DNA from: Bacillota bacterium
GTDB taxonomy: Bacteria; Bacillota; Dethiobacteria; DTU022
DNA: 64,000 nt
Direction: 5' to 3'
NCBI GenBank assembly: GCA_029782095.1
Contig: JAKOVL010000131.1
Span: forward strand, 17,421 to 81,420
A program made the position numbers and the translations under genes. Below the pieces are notes generated by a model. That model had not been told where the DNA came from, searched no databases, and saw only the letters and a list, made by a program, of their open reading frames with translations. The first letter of the stretch is position 1. Each line of letters begins with the position of its first letter. Shown piece by piece: positions 54,976 to 63,921 of the stretch.

Positions 54976-55903
54976 TGTGCTCTCCTAAATAGTAGCTATC
55001 AAACGCTTCCCGAAAAAAGTGAAGCTCGTTATCTGAAAACTCACGAGATATTCTCTTGCGATACATGAATAGTGTTTTTTTAGGACTTTTTTTAAGTTCA
55101 ATGTCCCCATGCCGTTTTCGCAAAGTATCGAGCAGCTGGTAATACTTAAAAGGCCAATCATCAAAGACTGCATATGATTGGGTTAATATTTCATGCAATA
55201 AAGTATTCTGCACATAGGGTAATAAATACCTTCCATGTTGAGCATAGTTTGTTGTTAGAACCTGGCTAGCTATGAAAAATAATATTAACAAAAAGTTGTT
55301 TAAAGTGAGTTTGTCTAAAGGATGGTCACAATTATTATAAACTTTGTAGTTCACAACTGCATGGATATGCCTGGAAAGCTTTAATTCATGGTTCTGAAGT
55401 TTCGGGGGTTTTATTGATCTAAAATCATACTCACACTTACATATTGCTACATGGCTCCGCCTCCATGAGATTTTAGTTCCACAAACGGGGCAAGACTCGA
55501 TTAACAAGCAGTTGTGCTTGGGGCAGGTTGTAACCGGACTTAATTCCCAGATAATACGACAATAAGGAGATTCTTTAAGGCACACCGGACAAATCCTAAC
55601 GTTGTTTAGCAGAATAAACTTACGATGGAGGGGGTGTCCCAGAAAAAAGGTTAATTTTGAAGAAACAGAGGGGTAAGCACGGCTCATTAACTGATCAATG
55701 CTTACCCCTGTCAGTGTAGCAATAGACTCAAAAATATGTTTATTTGTACTGGTAATAAAAGTGAAGTCATTCAGACCAATTACTTTCAGCATTGGAAGAA
55801 TACTATGATAACAATTATTCTCCGCGAGCCGAAGCAGATAGCCTCGCAGGCTTTCGTCAACCTTGGGGCAAAATGTCACTACTAATTGTTTGCTTTTTTT
55901 CAA
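54929..55903 (-). CDS. tniQ: TniQ-family protein (short copy)
   Basis: A 324-residue TniQ homologue with the same zinc pattern (C105/C108, C127/H130, C138/C141, C155/C157) but a much shorter C-terminal region that lacks the helix-turn-helix of the second copy. In systems with two TniQ/TnsD proteins one usually serves a fixed site and the other another targeting mode; which is which here is inferred only from domain length. TTG start; 23 bases after tnsC. Confidence 0.82.
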   Translation of the reverse strand: MKKSKQLVVTFCPKVDESLRGYLLRLAENNCYHSILPMLKVIGLNDFTFITSTNKHIFESIATLTGVSIDQLMSRAYPSVSSKLTFFLGHPLHRKFILLNNVRICPVCLKESPYCRIIWELSPVTTCPKHNCLLIESCPVCGTKISWRRSHVAICKCEYDFRSIKPPKLQNHELKLSRHIHAVVNYKVYNNCDHPLDKLTLNNFLLILFFIASQVLTTNYAQHGRYLLPYVQNTLLHEILTQSYAVFDDWPFKYYQLLDTLRKRHGDIELKKSPKKTLFMYRKRISREFSDNELHFFREAFDSYYLGEHIGSGSKASINRHAKT

Positions 55904-55926
55904 AACATCTGGGCCTCAATTTTTAT

Positions 55927-56934
55927 TTAAGATAAACTAAATATTTCAGAGTCAGTTATTGGTTTAGCGTTTATTCTTTTACCCATCGCATCTACATAAT
56001 CCGTACTCTCCTGGATTGGCATGATCTCGACTTCATTAATGTCTATCTCAAAAGGATTTTTTGAGTCACATTGAAAAAAAGAATAATCCAAAAAAGGCTT
56101 ATATGATTGATAAGCTTTAGCAAAATCTGATAATATCATCCTCTCTCGCGATTCTCTAAGGGCGTTCTTATATGCTTCACATGTTAAGTTTACAATTACT
56201 CTTGGACAGCCTTGCGTAGCACTGAATAAGCGGAAAGCCATCTCAATTTCTTCAAGCTTTGGGGGCTCTTCGATAGGAATTCTTTCACCTAACATTTTAA
56301 GAAATTTGAGGAAGGCAATATCAAATCGAAAATAATGTAACGTTACCCAGATTGAAAATCGACTTGCAAGTTGTTTGTTTTGAAAAAAAATTATATCGGC
56401 ATCAGGCATTCCAGCTATGACGGTAGCAACTTTTGTCCGGTTAATCAAACTCTTGAGATATTCAGAAGCATCATTTACCTGCCACCGTCTATCGATAAAA
56501 TGATGGAACTCGTCCAGCATGATGATTTCGACTTCACAATGCTCTATGTATTTAATGATCCTAGAAGTTAACACCTGCGTGTTACCATGGGTAAATCCCG
56601 GGTCGCCAAATTCTTCTAAAATTGTTGAAGCGAGTGATTTAGGTGTCGCTTTCGGCGGTACTTCTACATATAAAGCTGGAATTATTAAACGGCCATCCTC
56701 TGATTTCCTTCGAGGGTTTTTCTTTAGGTGCTGTTTTAACAATTCCGTTTTACCGCTTCCAGCAAGACCTCGTATATACATACACTGCGGCTCTCTCCGA
56801 ATTTTAGATACAGATTGGCAATCACTTATTTGAGACTCAATTTCAATTAATCTATGTGTTGGGATGCGATTTACTTTCTCCCAGAATAAAGATTCACGTT
56901 GTTTTATGCTTAGGTGTTTATAACTGGTATGCAT
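55927..56934 (-). CDS. tnsC: TnsC/TniB-type AAA+ transposition regulator
   Basis: A 335-residue AAA+ ATPase that forms a filament linking TniQ-marked target to the TnsAB transposase. Walker A GLAGSGKT at 56-63 and Walker B IIMLDEF at 138-144. Length is close to TniB and short CAST TnsC proteins and much shorter than Tn7 TnsC (about 555). It begins 3 bases after the tnsB stop. Confidence 0.9.
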   Translation of the reverse strand: MHTSYKHLSIKQRESLFWEKVNRIPTHRLIEIESQISDCQSVSKIRREPQCMYIRGLAGSGKTELLKQHLKKNPRRKSEDGRLIIPALYVEVPPKATPKSLASTILEEFGDPGFTHGNTQVLTSRIIKYIEHCEVEIIMLDEFHHFIDRRWQVNDASEYLKSLINRTKVATVIAGMPDADIIFFQNKQLASRFSIWVTLHYFRFDIAFLKFLKMLGERIPIEEPPKLEEIEMAFRLFSATQGCPRVIVNLTCEAYKNALRESRERMILSDFAKAYQSYKPFLDYSFFQCDSKNPFEIDINEVEIMPIQESTDYVDAMGKRINAKPITDSEIFSLS

Positions 56935-56937
56935 CTG

Positions 56938-58893
56938 TTATCCCTCCAATCCATATTCTTCTAAATCTGTAGTGTCTAAATCCCCTTCTTCAATCACTAT
57001 GGATTTAAGATAACTACCCTTTTTTCTCGATGGATCTAAAATGAGATCGGTTGATTTTTTTCTGTTACTTACGCCTTTCTTAAGCCGCACGATCTTTCTC
57101 TTCAGTTTTTTATTTTTTGAATATTCTTCTTCTATTAGTTTCGCTAAACGTTCTTTCGCATCAATCAAATGGTGTATATCGACTTTGCTTTGCGCAGTCA
57201 TCCTTGCGAATCGCCTAAGGACATTATGATGAAAAAGTGTAAGTCCGCTAGCATATTGTCTAGCGATAGCTGGCACCACAATATATTTATTGTTAAAGCT
57301 GTCCCACACATAAACAGTTGAAATATCTGTCTCGTCAACTTTAACAATAACTTTGTCCGTTTTGTTATAAAGCCTCCTTCTCAATAAGCCAAGCTCTTTG
57401 CTGTTATACTTAAGCCCAAAAAGTTCAATACCATAGTGAAAAAGTGTTCTTTCAACTTTTCTTCCAAGCAAAATATTTAATGCTTCCAGATTGGGCGGAA
57501 CTTCTGGTGGGTAGCGTTTTATACCACTGGCCCATACGCGTGCAGGAGTATCATTCAGACCCTTATGTAAAGTATGATGATAGATGTCAACAATCCATAA
57601 GTGTAGCATTCTCATAAAAGCTTCGAGCGAAATTAACGCATCTTTTTCGGGATTATAATCACCTCTTTTGAAAATATTCGAAAAAGTGGTGCCTCGAAGT
57701 TGATGAATTAGATCTTGCTGTACTGTTCGAAATAGCCTTTCTATGTGAGGCTTATACCAGGGCACTCTTGGCGGATTAAACAGAAGTTCAATATTTAATT
57801 GCCTGCATGCATCCTTCAAGTGTGCAGATTTAAATTCTGGCGCATTGTCAGTGATTAACACACCAGGAATCCCGTAGTTTTCCCATTTTTTCTTAATGTC
57901 AGGGTAAAGCTCATAAATGTAGTTCTTGTTGTTGATTGCATGCTTGAGGCATTGCATTACAGACAAATAGGAGGGATGAGAATAATCTACATAAAAGCCA
58001 CAAAATGTCTTTGAATACACATCAACAATACTAGTAAAATAAGGCCTTCCTAATAATTGCATAGTATTTTCATCTACGACAATAAGATCCAGTGGTGTAT
58101 GATCAAACTCTACCCTTTCCAAAGGCCTGCTGACAGCAATTCCTCCTTCAGTGGCGCGAAAGATTCTATCAGCGACTTTTTTACCTTCGCGCGCGACCAT
58201 AACTTCATAGGGATCAAGCTTATTAATAAAACGATAAACTGTATGTTCAGATGGTATCTTCAATTTTTGGGAATAATTTGCATCTTCATTTTCGATTTTT
58301 ATTTGGCGCAACACAGAATGATATACTGCTTTGACCGGTTTACGTTGCCTTGTAAGATACTCTGACTCGATTTTTTCTTCAATAATTTCTCTAACTCGAG
58401 GTTGGATCTTACTGCGACGGCCACGTAAATGATATTTTGGAATTAATGCCCTAATATCGAAGCCAGCATTTTTGCAAGCAATATACCAGCGTCTTAAAGT
58501 AGACCAGCTGGGGGGGTTCAGATCGTTCACTTCTCTGGAGACTTTCAATATTATTGGTTCTAAAGATCTTTTTGTTAACGTTGATAATTTAGCTTTTACT
58601 ATAGCTGTTGTATAAGCATAACGACGTTTTGCCTCATCTTTTAGATGTTCCGGCAAATTTGTAAAGTCAGGCGTTAGTTCGTTTAGCTTTACTTGTTCAA
58701 TATCTTTTGGGTCAGTAATAATAGTTAATTCTTGATTAATGTGGTGTTTTATCAGTTCGTCAGAATGTATCGTCCATAATTGATTGGTTTGCATGTTCCT
58801 CAAACCAATGGAAGATCCCGAACGGCTCAGGACAACAAATTGTTGGGAGTTGAAAATTATTATTGTTCCAACGGGGAAGTCATAATCAGCCAT
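56938..58893 (-). CDS. tnsB: TnsB/TniA-type DDE transposase
   Basis: A 651-residue retroviral-integrase-fold transposase that cuts and joins the 3' ends of the element. Catalytic residues are Asp264 (VEFDHTPLD), Asp349 (LITDNAPEF) and Glu385 (YKPHIERLF). Helix-turn-helix domains precede the core (residues about 80-230), and a Mu-type C-terminal beta region plus a basic tail, expected to contact TnsC, follows. ATG at 58893 after GAGGAG overlaps tnsA by 8 bases; a longer frame is open to 58938. Confidence 0.92.
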   Translation of the reverse strand: MADYDFPVGTIIIFNSQQFVVLSRSGSSIGLRNMQTNQLWTIHSDELIKHHINQELTIITDPKDIEQVKLNELTPDFTNLPEHLKDEAKRRYAYTTAIVKAKLSTLTKRSLEPIILKVSREVNDLNPPSWSTLRRWYIACKNAGFDIRALIPKYHLRGRRSKIQPRVREIIEEKIESEYLTRQRKPVKAVYHSVLRQIKIENEDANYSQKLKIPSEHTVYRFINKLDPYEVMVAREGKKVADRIFRATEGGIAVSRPLERVEFDHTPLDLIVVDENTMQLLGRPYFTSIVDVYSKTFCGFYVDYSHPSYLSVMQCLKHAINNKNYIYELYPDIKKKWENYGIPGVLITDNAPEFKSAHLKDACRQLNIELLFNPPRVPWYKPHIERLFRTVQQDLIHQLRGTTFSNIFKRGDYNPEKDALISLEAFMRMLHLWIVDIYHHTLHKGLNDTPARVWASGIKRYPPEVPPNLEALNILLGRKVERTLFHYGIELFGLKYNSKELGLLRRRLYNKTDKVIVKVDETDISTVYVWDSFNNKYIVVPAIARQYASGLTLFHHNVLRRFARMTAQSKVDIHHLIDAKERLAKLIEEEYSKNKKLKRKIVRLKKGVSNRKKSTDLILDPSRKKGSYLKSIVIEEGDLDTTDLEEYGLEG

Positions 58894-59593
58894 TTCTTCC
58901 AAACTCCTCTTTTGACAGTGATAACAAACAATTATCATTTATTGGCTTCATTAAATCAACCTCGATAATATTTCTAAACATAAGTGCGTATAAAGAATTT
59001 ATTGTAAAACCATGCTCCATAAACATTTTAGCGACATCGACAAAAAGCATTTTTTGGTCATTGCTAAAAATGGTTTTACATAAGTCTATATGTTGTGGGG
59101 TGACTGGTGATTTTGCATAGTAGTACAAAAGTCTAACATTGTCAAGTTTTGGTTGAACCCTTATTTCTGCATCCGTTATTATTCGAAATTCTAGATTGTT
59201 TAGATCGCAAATCCATTTGATTATCTCAAAATAACTTAAACTTTCTTTTTGCAGCTTGGAAGCTGGTTTAACTTCTATTACTAAATCCCTTTCAGCCGTA
59301 ATGGTCTTAATCAATAAATCCGGGGTATAGTGATGTTCTTTGCCGTTAAAAAAATATTTAATTCTCAAAGGTTGCTCCCAGTATTCTTTCACTAGCGGAT
59401 TCATTTCTAAATAATACAGTAAGTTCCATTCATTTTGAGCTTCCCAATGTACAATTCGGTCCATTTTAATGCTTGGAAAACACCCTGTGATTAGCAATCC
59501 TCTATTTTTAATTTTTCTAACAGGTTGATACGGAACTTTAAATGTAGCATACTCAATGGAGTATTTTATATCATCGAAAGAATTTGCCAACAC
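58886..59593 (-). CDS. tnsA: TnsA endonuclease
   Basis: A 235-residue restriction-endonuclease-fold protein that cuts the 5' ends, so the element can move by cut-and-paste. The catalytic set is intact: Glu55 in EWNLLYYLE, Asp92 in YTPDLL and Glu107-x-Lys109 in VIEVKPASK. The GTG start at 59593 follows AAAGGAG. That ribosome-site block, AAAGGAGCTTAG, is present twice in direct tandem, an unusual duplication that could have arisen by slippage. Confidence 0.92.
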   Translation of the reverse strand: MLANSFDDIKYSIEYATFKVPYQPVRKIKNRGLLITGCFPSIKMDRIVHWEAQNEWNLLYYLEMNPLVKEYWEQPLRIKYFFNGKEHHYTPDLLIKTITAERDLVIEVKPASKLQKESLSYFEIIKWICDLNNLEFRIITDAEIRVQPKLDNVRLLYYYAKSPVTPQHIDLCKTIFSNDQKMLFVDVAKMFMEHGFTINSLYALMFRNIIEVDLMKPINDNCLLSLSKEEFGRNG

Positions 59594-59632
59594 TTACTAA
59601 GCTCCTTTCTAAGCTCCTTTGTAATTGTAAGA

Positions 59633-59759
59633 GTTTTGTATGATTTTGTATTCTACAAAATTATAAAAAATCCTTCTTTCATATTACAATTTTTTTCTGT
59701 CTGCTCAGTACTACTTTGTACTATATTTTGTAGCATTAAATTTTAACATGTAGTATAAT
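59633..59759. promoter_or_regulatory. divergent tnsA/xre promoter region with operator repeats
   Basis: For tnsA (minus strand): TTGTAA (59684-59689), 18 bases, TATAAT (59660-59665). Its -10 overlaps the edge of a perfect 19-base palindrome ATTTTGTATTCTACAAAAT (59643-59661), in position to block initiation. Further half-sites of the type wTTTTGTA occur at 59633-59640, 59713-59720 and 59725-59732. For xre (plus strand) a TATAAT is at 59754-59759 just downstream of the last half-sites. This is the pattern of a self-limiting repressor that also controls the transposase operon. Confidence 0.7.
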
Positions 59760-59788
59760 CGAGATAAATTAAAAAGAGGGATGTAATC

Positions 59789-60499
59789 ATGGAGGATTAT
59801 AAAGAATTTCTACATCTTGAACCAGATCCTCAAAAAATCAAGGCAGTTCGCAAAGCGATCGGCGTAAGGCAAGAGGATGTTGCAAGATTTATTAATGTTC
59901 GGCCGTCAACTTACAGTGCGTATGAACAAGCGACACGAAAGATTCCTATCAAAGTATTTATTTTAATTGCTAATGTTCTGGGAGTGGATCCCGTAAACCT
60001 GTTAAAGAACCCTGTCCACGAGAAAAGAAAAGAATATCAAAAAGAGCTTTCTAAAATAGCTGATAGCCTGATACTAAAGGACGGCAAATCAACCATTATT
60101 AAAGATGTAGAGTTGACTGATGAAGTAATTTATGTAATGAGAGAAAAAATTAAAACTTTAATGGACAATATTGACCATGAAGACAGCCACTTGTTTTTTA
60201 AAGTTTCCTCTGCTTTTTTCTCTTTGTTTGAGATATATCCAATTTTTATCACATCAAATTTGAACATTTTCAAGGAAACAATTTATAAAAACCTATTCCA
60301 ACTTTCAACCCGGGATATTTCTCTCTTTATACACGCTTTCTATTTCACTACCAATACTGTTGAATATCTCAAAGATCCAGACAATATTTTTGTTTATTAT
60401 TATAAAAACTCATATATCTTGAAAGAAGCCAAGTTGTCCGAAACATTTATTTTCCCACCACCGCTAATTTTCCTTGAGGAAATACGTGAAAAAGAATAA
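59789..60499 (+). CDS. XRE-family transcriptional regulator
   Basis: A 236-residue protein with an N-terminal Cro/CI helix-turn-helix (residues about 15-72: KAVRKAIGVRQEDVARFINV, then RPSTYSAYEQ). The remaining 160 residues are helical and unrecognised, and could receive a signal or be the protease target. It is divergent from tnsA with operator-like palindromes between, so it probably represses both itself and the transposition genes. ATG at 59789 follows AGAGGG. Confidence 0.82.
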   Translation: MEDYKEFLHLEPDPQKIKAVRKAIGVRQEDVARFINVRPSTYSAYEQATRKIPIKVFILIANVLGVDPVNLLKNPVHEKRKEYQKELSKIADSLILKDGKSTIIKDVELTDEVIYVMREKIKTLMDNIDHEDSHLFFKVSSAFFSLFEIYPIFITSNLNIFKETIYKNLFQLSTRDISLFIHAFYFTTNTVEYLKDPDNIFVYYYKNSYILKEAKLSETFIFPPPLIFLEEIREKE

Positions 60500-60571
60500 T
60501 TAGTAACTACCACCTTCTAGTGCAAAGAAAAAATTATTGGGGGTTTAATATGGGCATTTAGCGGATATGCG

Positions 60572-60596
60572 GGCTTTAAGCCTCGAACAGTTCGAG
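60572..60596. promoter_or_regulatory. double palindrome upstream of the metalloprotease gene
   Basis: Two adjoining perfect palindromes, GGCTTTAAGCC (60572-60582) and CTCGAACAGTTCGAG (60582-60596), sit in the 156-base gap between xre and the protease gene and are GC-richer than the surroundings. They may be an operator or a small attenuating hairpin. The second resembles a Firmicute LexA box but its half-sites are too close. Confidence 0.4.
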
Positions 60597-60655
60597 CCAC
60601 TCGCTTCTGTTGTTTAGTTTGAATATCCTCAACAATATGCAGGAGGGGGATATAA

Positions 60656-61282
60656 ATGAGTAGCTATCAAAATCTATTTGTTTTTAATCGTTTTCCTATT
60701 AACAAAGAGTGTTTTTTTAATTTAATAGATATGGTTGACAGCGAAGACGCTAGTGTATTTTCTGACTTATATATAATTCCAAGAACATTTGACAAGATTT
60801 ATTTTACGATGACTGCTCGAGAATTAAGAAACGTTGCCCACCGTAGGGGAGACCCTAAATTAGCTGATTATTTCCCAGAATATGATGCGATTTTCAGCAT
60901 TCCAGGTCGTTGTATTGTTTTACATATTCCTGCAATGTCTGAAAAGATCTCAAGTATTCCTCTCCGAGCCGATGATCCCGAGGGTAAAATTCTTTTTACT
61001 ATCTATCTTTTTAGATGCCTATTCCACGAGCTTGGTCATGCACATCACTTCAGCGAGATAATTATGAATGCTGCATTTTCGGATAATAATGACTTAAAGG
61101 AATATAGTGATGCTGAGCTTGAAGATGTAGCGAATGAATACAATGATCAATATTCGAAAAAGTTCTTTAGCATTCTCAGAGCAAAACATGTTGATTTAAA
61201 GCAATTGGCAGATCAATTGTTTTATTGGCCAAAGCTGAAGCCACTTGTTTCATCCCCAAGGGATAAAGCTCAAAGGTTATAG
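60656..61282 (+). CDS. ImmA/IrrE-like zinc metalloprotease
   Basis: A 208-residue protein with the zincin motif FHELGH at His124-Glu125-His128 and a downstream acidic helix ELEDVANEYNDQY (154-166), the place where ImmA/IrrE proteins supply the third zinc ligand. In ICEBs1 ImmA cuts the repressor ImmR to release excision genes. Here the gene follows an XRE regulator that faces the transposase operon, so the same logic is plausible. A strong AGGAGGGGG ribosome site precedes the ATG. Overall similarity to ImmA outside these motifs is not obvious. Confidence 0.65.
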   Translation: MSSYQNLFVFNRFPINKECFFNLIDMVDSEDASVFSDLYIIPRTFDKIYFTMTARELRNVAHRRGDPKLADYFPEYDAIFSIPGRCIVLHIPAMSEKISSIPLRADDPEGKILFTIYLFRCLFHELGHAHHFSEIIMNAAFSDNNDLKEYSDAELEDVANEYNDQYSKKFFSILRAKHVDLKQLADQLFYWPKLKPLVSSPRDKAQRL

Positions 61283-61573
61283 AGATGACTCAATAAAACT
61301 GATCTTCGACAGCTAGTTGATGAAAAAAAGTTGAAATCCTTACCACATCAAGCTTGCTAGACACCAGTTTAAAAAACAGGCGTGTTATTGTAGCCGTTCC
61401 TTAAAGAATGTTCGGTCGGGTTTTCGATACCCTAAATTACAAAAATGCAGTAGTTATTTTATGTAAAATAATCATTTTGTTCTTTGACATCAAGATAGAT
61501 ATCAGGCGAGAAGCCGACCAGGTTGAGCACCCGTGGCACCTTAAAATGGCGGCTGAAAGCACGGCGGAACAAC
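61283..61573. other. junction region without a clear gene
   Basis: Contains an 18-base palindrome TTATTTTATGTAAAATAA (61454-61471). Bases 61480-61600 are notably GC-richer than the flanks, and on the minus strand hold a 42-codon open frame out of register with the methylase above it (it includes KLFRRAFSRHFKVPRVLN and ends DVKEQNDYFT). It may be the tail of another gene joined to the truncated methylase. No intact gene is supported. Confidence 0.4.
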
Positions 61574-63772
61574 TTAACGCCCTGGATTTAACTGCGTGAG
61601 AATACATCCATCCGGCGTAAATATGTAGGAATAAGTAAGCTCGACCGATTCACATTTGTTAAAATCAAAATCAACTTCGCCATTGGCCGACAGCCGCAAA
61701 ACGTCGCGATGAGCCACTCTTAAAATAACCTTATCGTCACTTTTAGGCTTGCGTTTTTGCACAATCAAAAGGATAGGGTTAACAGCTACGTCAGGAAACA
61801 CTACCCTTGCAATTTCCTCTATGTTGATAATCTCAAGTATGCTCCCTACCCCTCCGGGTTTAAACAACTCCCTCAAGTTAGCGCTGTCGTTGCTTTCCAA
61901 TAAGGACAGCGGTAAGACAAACCCGAGGACGCCATACTCTTTAAGCCATTTTTTTAACGCTTTGTAAACAAAAAGGGTTGATAGGTTACTGCGGACAGAT
62001 ACTGCTTTATAAAAATCTTCCTCAAGCTGGCCATACTTTTTAACCTGACGCTCCGACCTTACATAAGGCGGATTTCCAATAATTAAATCATAAGTGTTGC
62101 TATCTATCTCATCCCACTCGTTTACATAGAAAAAAATATTTTTCACCGCTATAGCGTCGTTGCTTGTCACCACAATATCCGGAAGCCCTATTCTTTTCAT
62201 TTCTTCCGAAAACGGAAGCAGACGCCAAAGTATCTGCATCTGGGCCAGCGAAGCCGCTACGGGGTTCAAGTCATTACCTTTTATCTTTGATATTTCTTCA
62301 CATATCCTTTGATAAGATATCTCGTTGCGACGAACGCTATCCCCATACTTTATCTCAAAATACTCAACCAGGAAAGTGCCTGTCCCGCAGGCAGGGTCCA
62401 TAACATGCCCCCCAGACGTATACTGCAAGCACCTCTCAATAAGAAACCTTGCAACAGACGGCAAAGTATAGACCTGCCCATGCTTTTTCCGCAAAGATGA
62501 ATCAATTACCCTTTGATATATGCCGCTAAGAATATCCTCCCGAACTGTCCTGAAATTGTAAAACGACAGGTAATAAAGCACCCGCTCTATATAATCCGAA
62601 AGAAATACAGAAGTACTGTCAAAAACCCAGTCGTATTCAGTCTCGGAAAAAATTGTGTCATAAATTTTTACGCCTTCTTCGCACGCTCTTCTTATTAAAG
62701 ATGGATAAAGCTCGCTAAAATAGTTACGAGCCTCATTAAAAACTTTCACCCCGCCGTTGCATAGATATTTTTTTGTCCCAAAGAAACTATGATCTTCAAA
62801 GAATCGAAGCATTAAAATACGAGACAATATCAGCAAGGTGGTGTCCATCGCTATACGCTCAAACACCTTGTTTTTATCTGCATCACTCATAGATGGCCTG
62901 TAATTCAAAAGAGGCAGCACGTCTAAAACCAGCTTGAAGCTATTGGGATACTTGTAATACATCTTCCTTAATGCCTTAATATCTTTGCGATAAGAATTGA
63001 TATTGTCGGCGTTGGGAAGAGGGCTTTTAACAAAGAACGGCTTAAAAGAAATATCTAGATTGTCACCATATTTGCTTTTAAAGTCATTTAGCATTTGATC
63101 AAGCGGAGCCAAATAATCGTTTTCTATCTGCTTTAACGCAGTGACGCACCCGTTTAACAACAGATGAAAACTCTTTTGCAAGTCATCATAAAAACGCTTT
63201 TTGTTTTCTGCCGAATCTAAATCAATACTGGCTATCCACTTTTCGTTGCCGCCTCTAAATTCAAGAAGCGGGCCTTGCAACACTGCATAGTCTCTATGGA
63301 GACTCTTGCAGGCATCAAAAAAGAAAGCGGGATCAAAATTCCGCAATTCAATTACCGTATCTTCATACTCTTTATGTCCCGGCTTAAGATGACGGCAAAC
63401 CCATGTCTCGGGGTCGATCATAATAAACCATTCGGTGTCCGAGGTCACATATTTAGATTTTTCCAAGAAAATTCTTTCTCTGCTCGATGCATCTTTAAAA
63501 ATACCAGGTTCGTCTTTTGCCTCTACAATCAGCCAGCAGCTAAGAACCAATCCGTTATCTAATCGCACCGATACCTGTACATCCGGGATGTTGCGCGAAC
63601 GCAACCTCGCAGACGGAGTAGCCACATCCGTATAAATTTCTTCGCTTCTATGTCCAAAAACCGATATGAGCAAATTCTTAATCGACGAATACATATTGCG
63701 CTCCATCCCGGGGCCGGTGAGTTTTATTTCATTAATATACCTTTGAACGTTCCTTATAACATTAGCGGGCAC
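61574..63772 (-). CDS. type IIG-like restriction-modification protein, C-terminally truncated
   Basis: A 732-residue fusion of nuclease and adenine-N6 methylase. The N-terminal PD-(D/E)xK motif uses Asp64 (IPDVQVSV) and Glu84-x-Lys86 (LIVEAKDE). A long helical region (200-420) follows, then methylase motif I PACGTGTF at 460-467 and motif IV NPPY at 567-570. Type IIG enzymes normally go on for 250 or more residues with the target-recognition domain. Here the frame stops just after FTPDGCILTQL, so sequence recognition is probably lost and the gene may be broken. GTG start with GGGGG upstream. Confidence 0.75.
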   Translation of the reverse strand: MPANVIRNVQRYINEIKLTGPGMERNMYSSIKNLLISVFGHRSEEIYTDVATPSARLRSRNIPDVQVSVRLDNGLVLSCWLIVEAKDEPGIFKDASSRERIFLEKSKYVTSDTEWFIMIDPETWVCRHLKPGHKEYEDTVIELRNFDPAFFFDACKSLHRDYAVLQGPLLEFRGGNEKWIASIDLDSAENKKRFYDDLQKSFHLLLNGCVTALKQIENDYLAPLDQMLNDFKSKYGDNLDISFKPFFVKSPLPNADNINSYRKDIKALRKMYYKYPNSFKLVLDVLPLLNYRPSMSDADKNKVFERIAMDTTLLILSRILMLRFFEDHSFFGTKKYLCNGGVKVFNEARNYFSELYPSLIRRACEEGVKIYDTIFSETEYDWVFDSTSVFLSDYIERVLYYLSFYNFRTVREDILSGIYQRVIDSSLRKKHGQVYTLPSVARFLIERCLQYTSGGHVMDPACGTGTFLVEYFEIKYGDSVRRNEISYQRICEEISKIKGNDLNPVAASLAQMQILWRLLPFSEEMKRIGLPDIVVTSNDAIAVKNIFFYVNEWDEIDSNTYDLIIGNPPYVRSERQVKKYGQLEEDFYKAVSVRSNLSTLFVYKALKKWLKEYGVLGFVLPLSLLESNDSANLRELFKPGGVGSILEIINIEEIARVVFPDVAVNPILLIVQKRKPKSDDKVILRVAHRDVLRLSANGEVDFDFNKCESVELTYSYIFTPDGCILTQLNPGR

Positions 63773-63921
63773 TTAAAAACCCCCTTTATTAAACTACTCC
63801 TAGCAGCCTGTGTGATTATTAAAGCTAAAATCAGCTGTGCCGTTATTAATTAACCCATAACATAGGGCGCATAAAAGCTAAATTTTGATTAAACAGCAGC
63901 CTACAGTACCATGATTAATCT

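Noticed and set aside
60582..60596. CTCGAACAGTTCGAG as a LexA (SOS) box
   Set aside because: The Firmicute LexA box needs four bases between CGAAC and GTTCG; here there is one. Kept only as an unassigned palindrome.
60571..60610. tRNA 3'-end remnant or attachment site suggested by AGTTCGAGCC
   Set aside because: No acceptor stem, no CCA and no matching 5' portion; the similarity is limited to a T-loop-like word within a palindrome.
61408..61599. Plus-strand frame of 63 codons in the junction region
   Set aside because: No ribosome site and no recognised family; it crosses the end of the methylase gene and spans a composition break.
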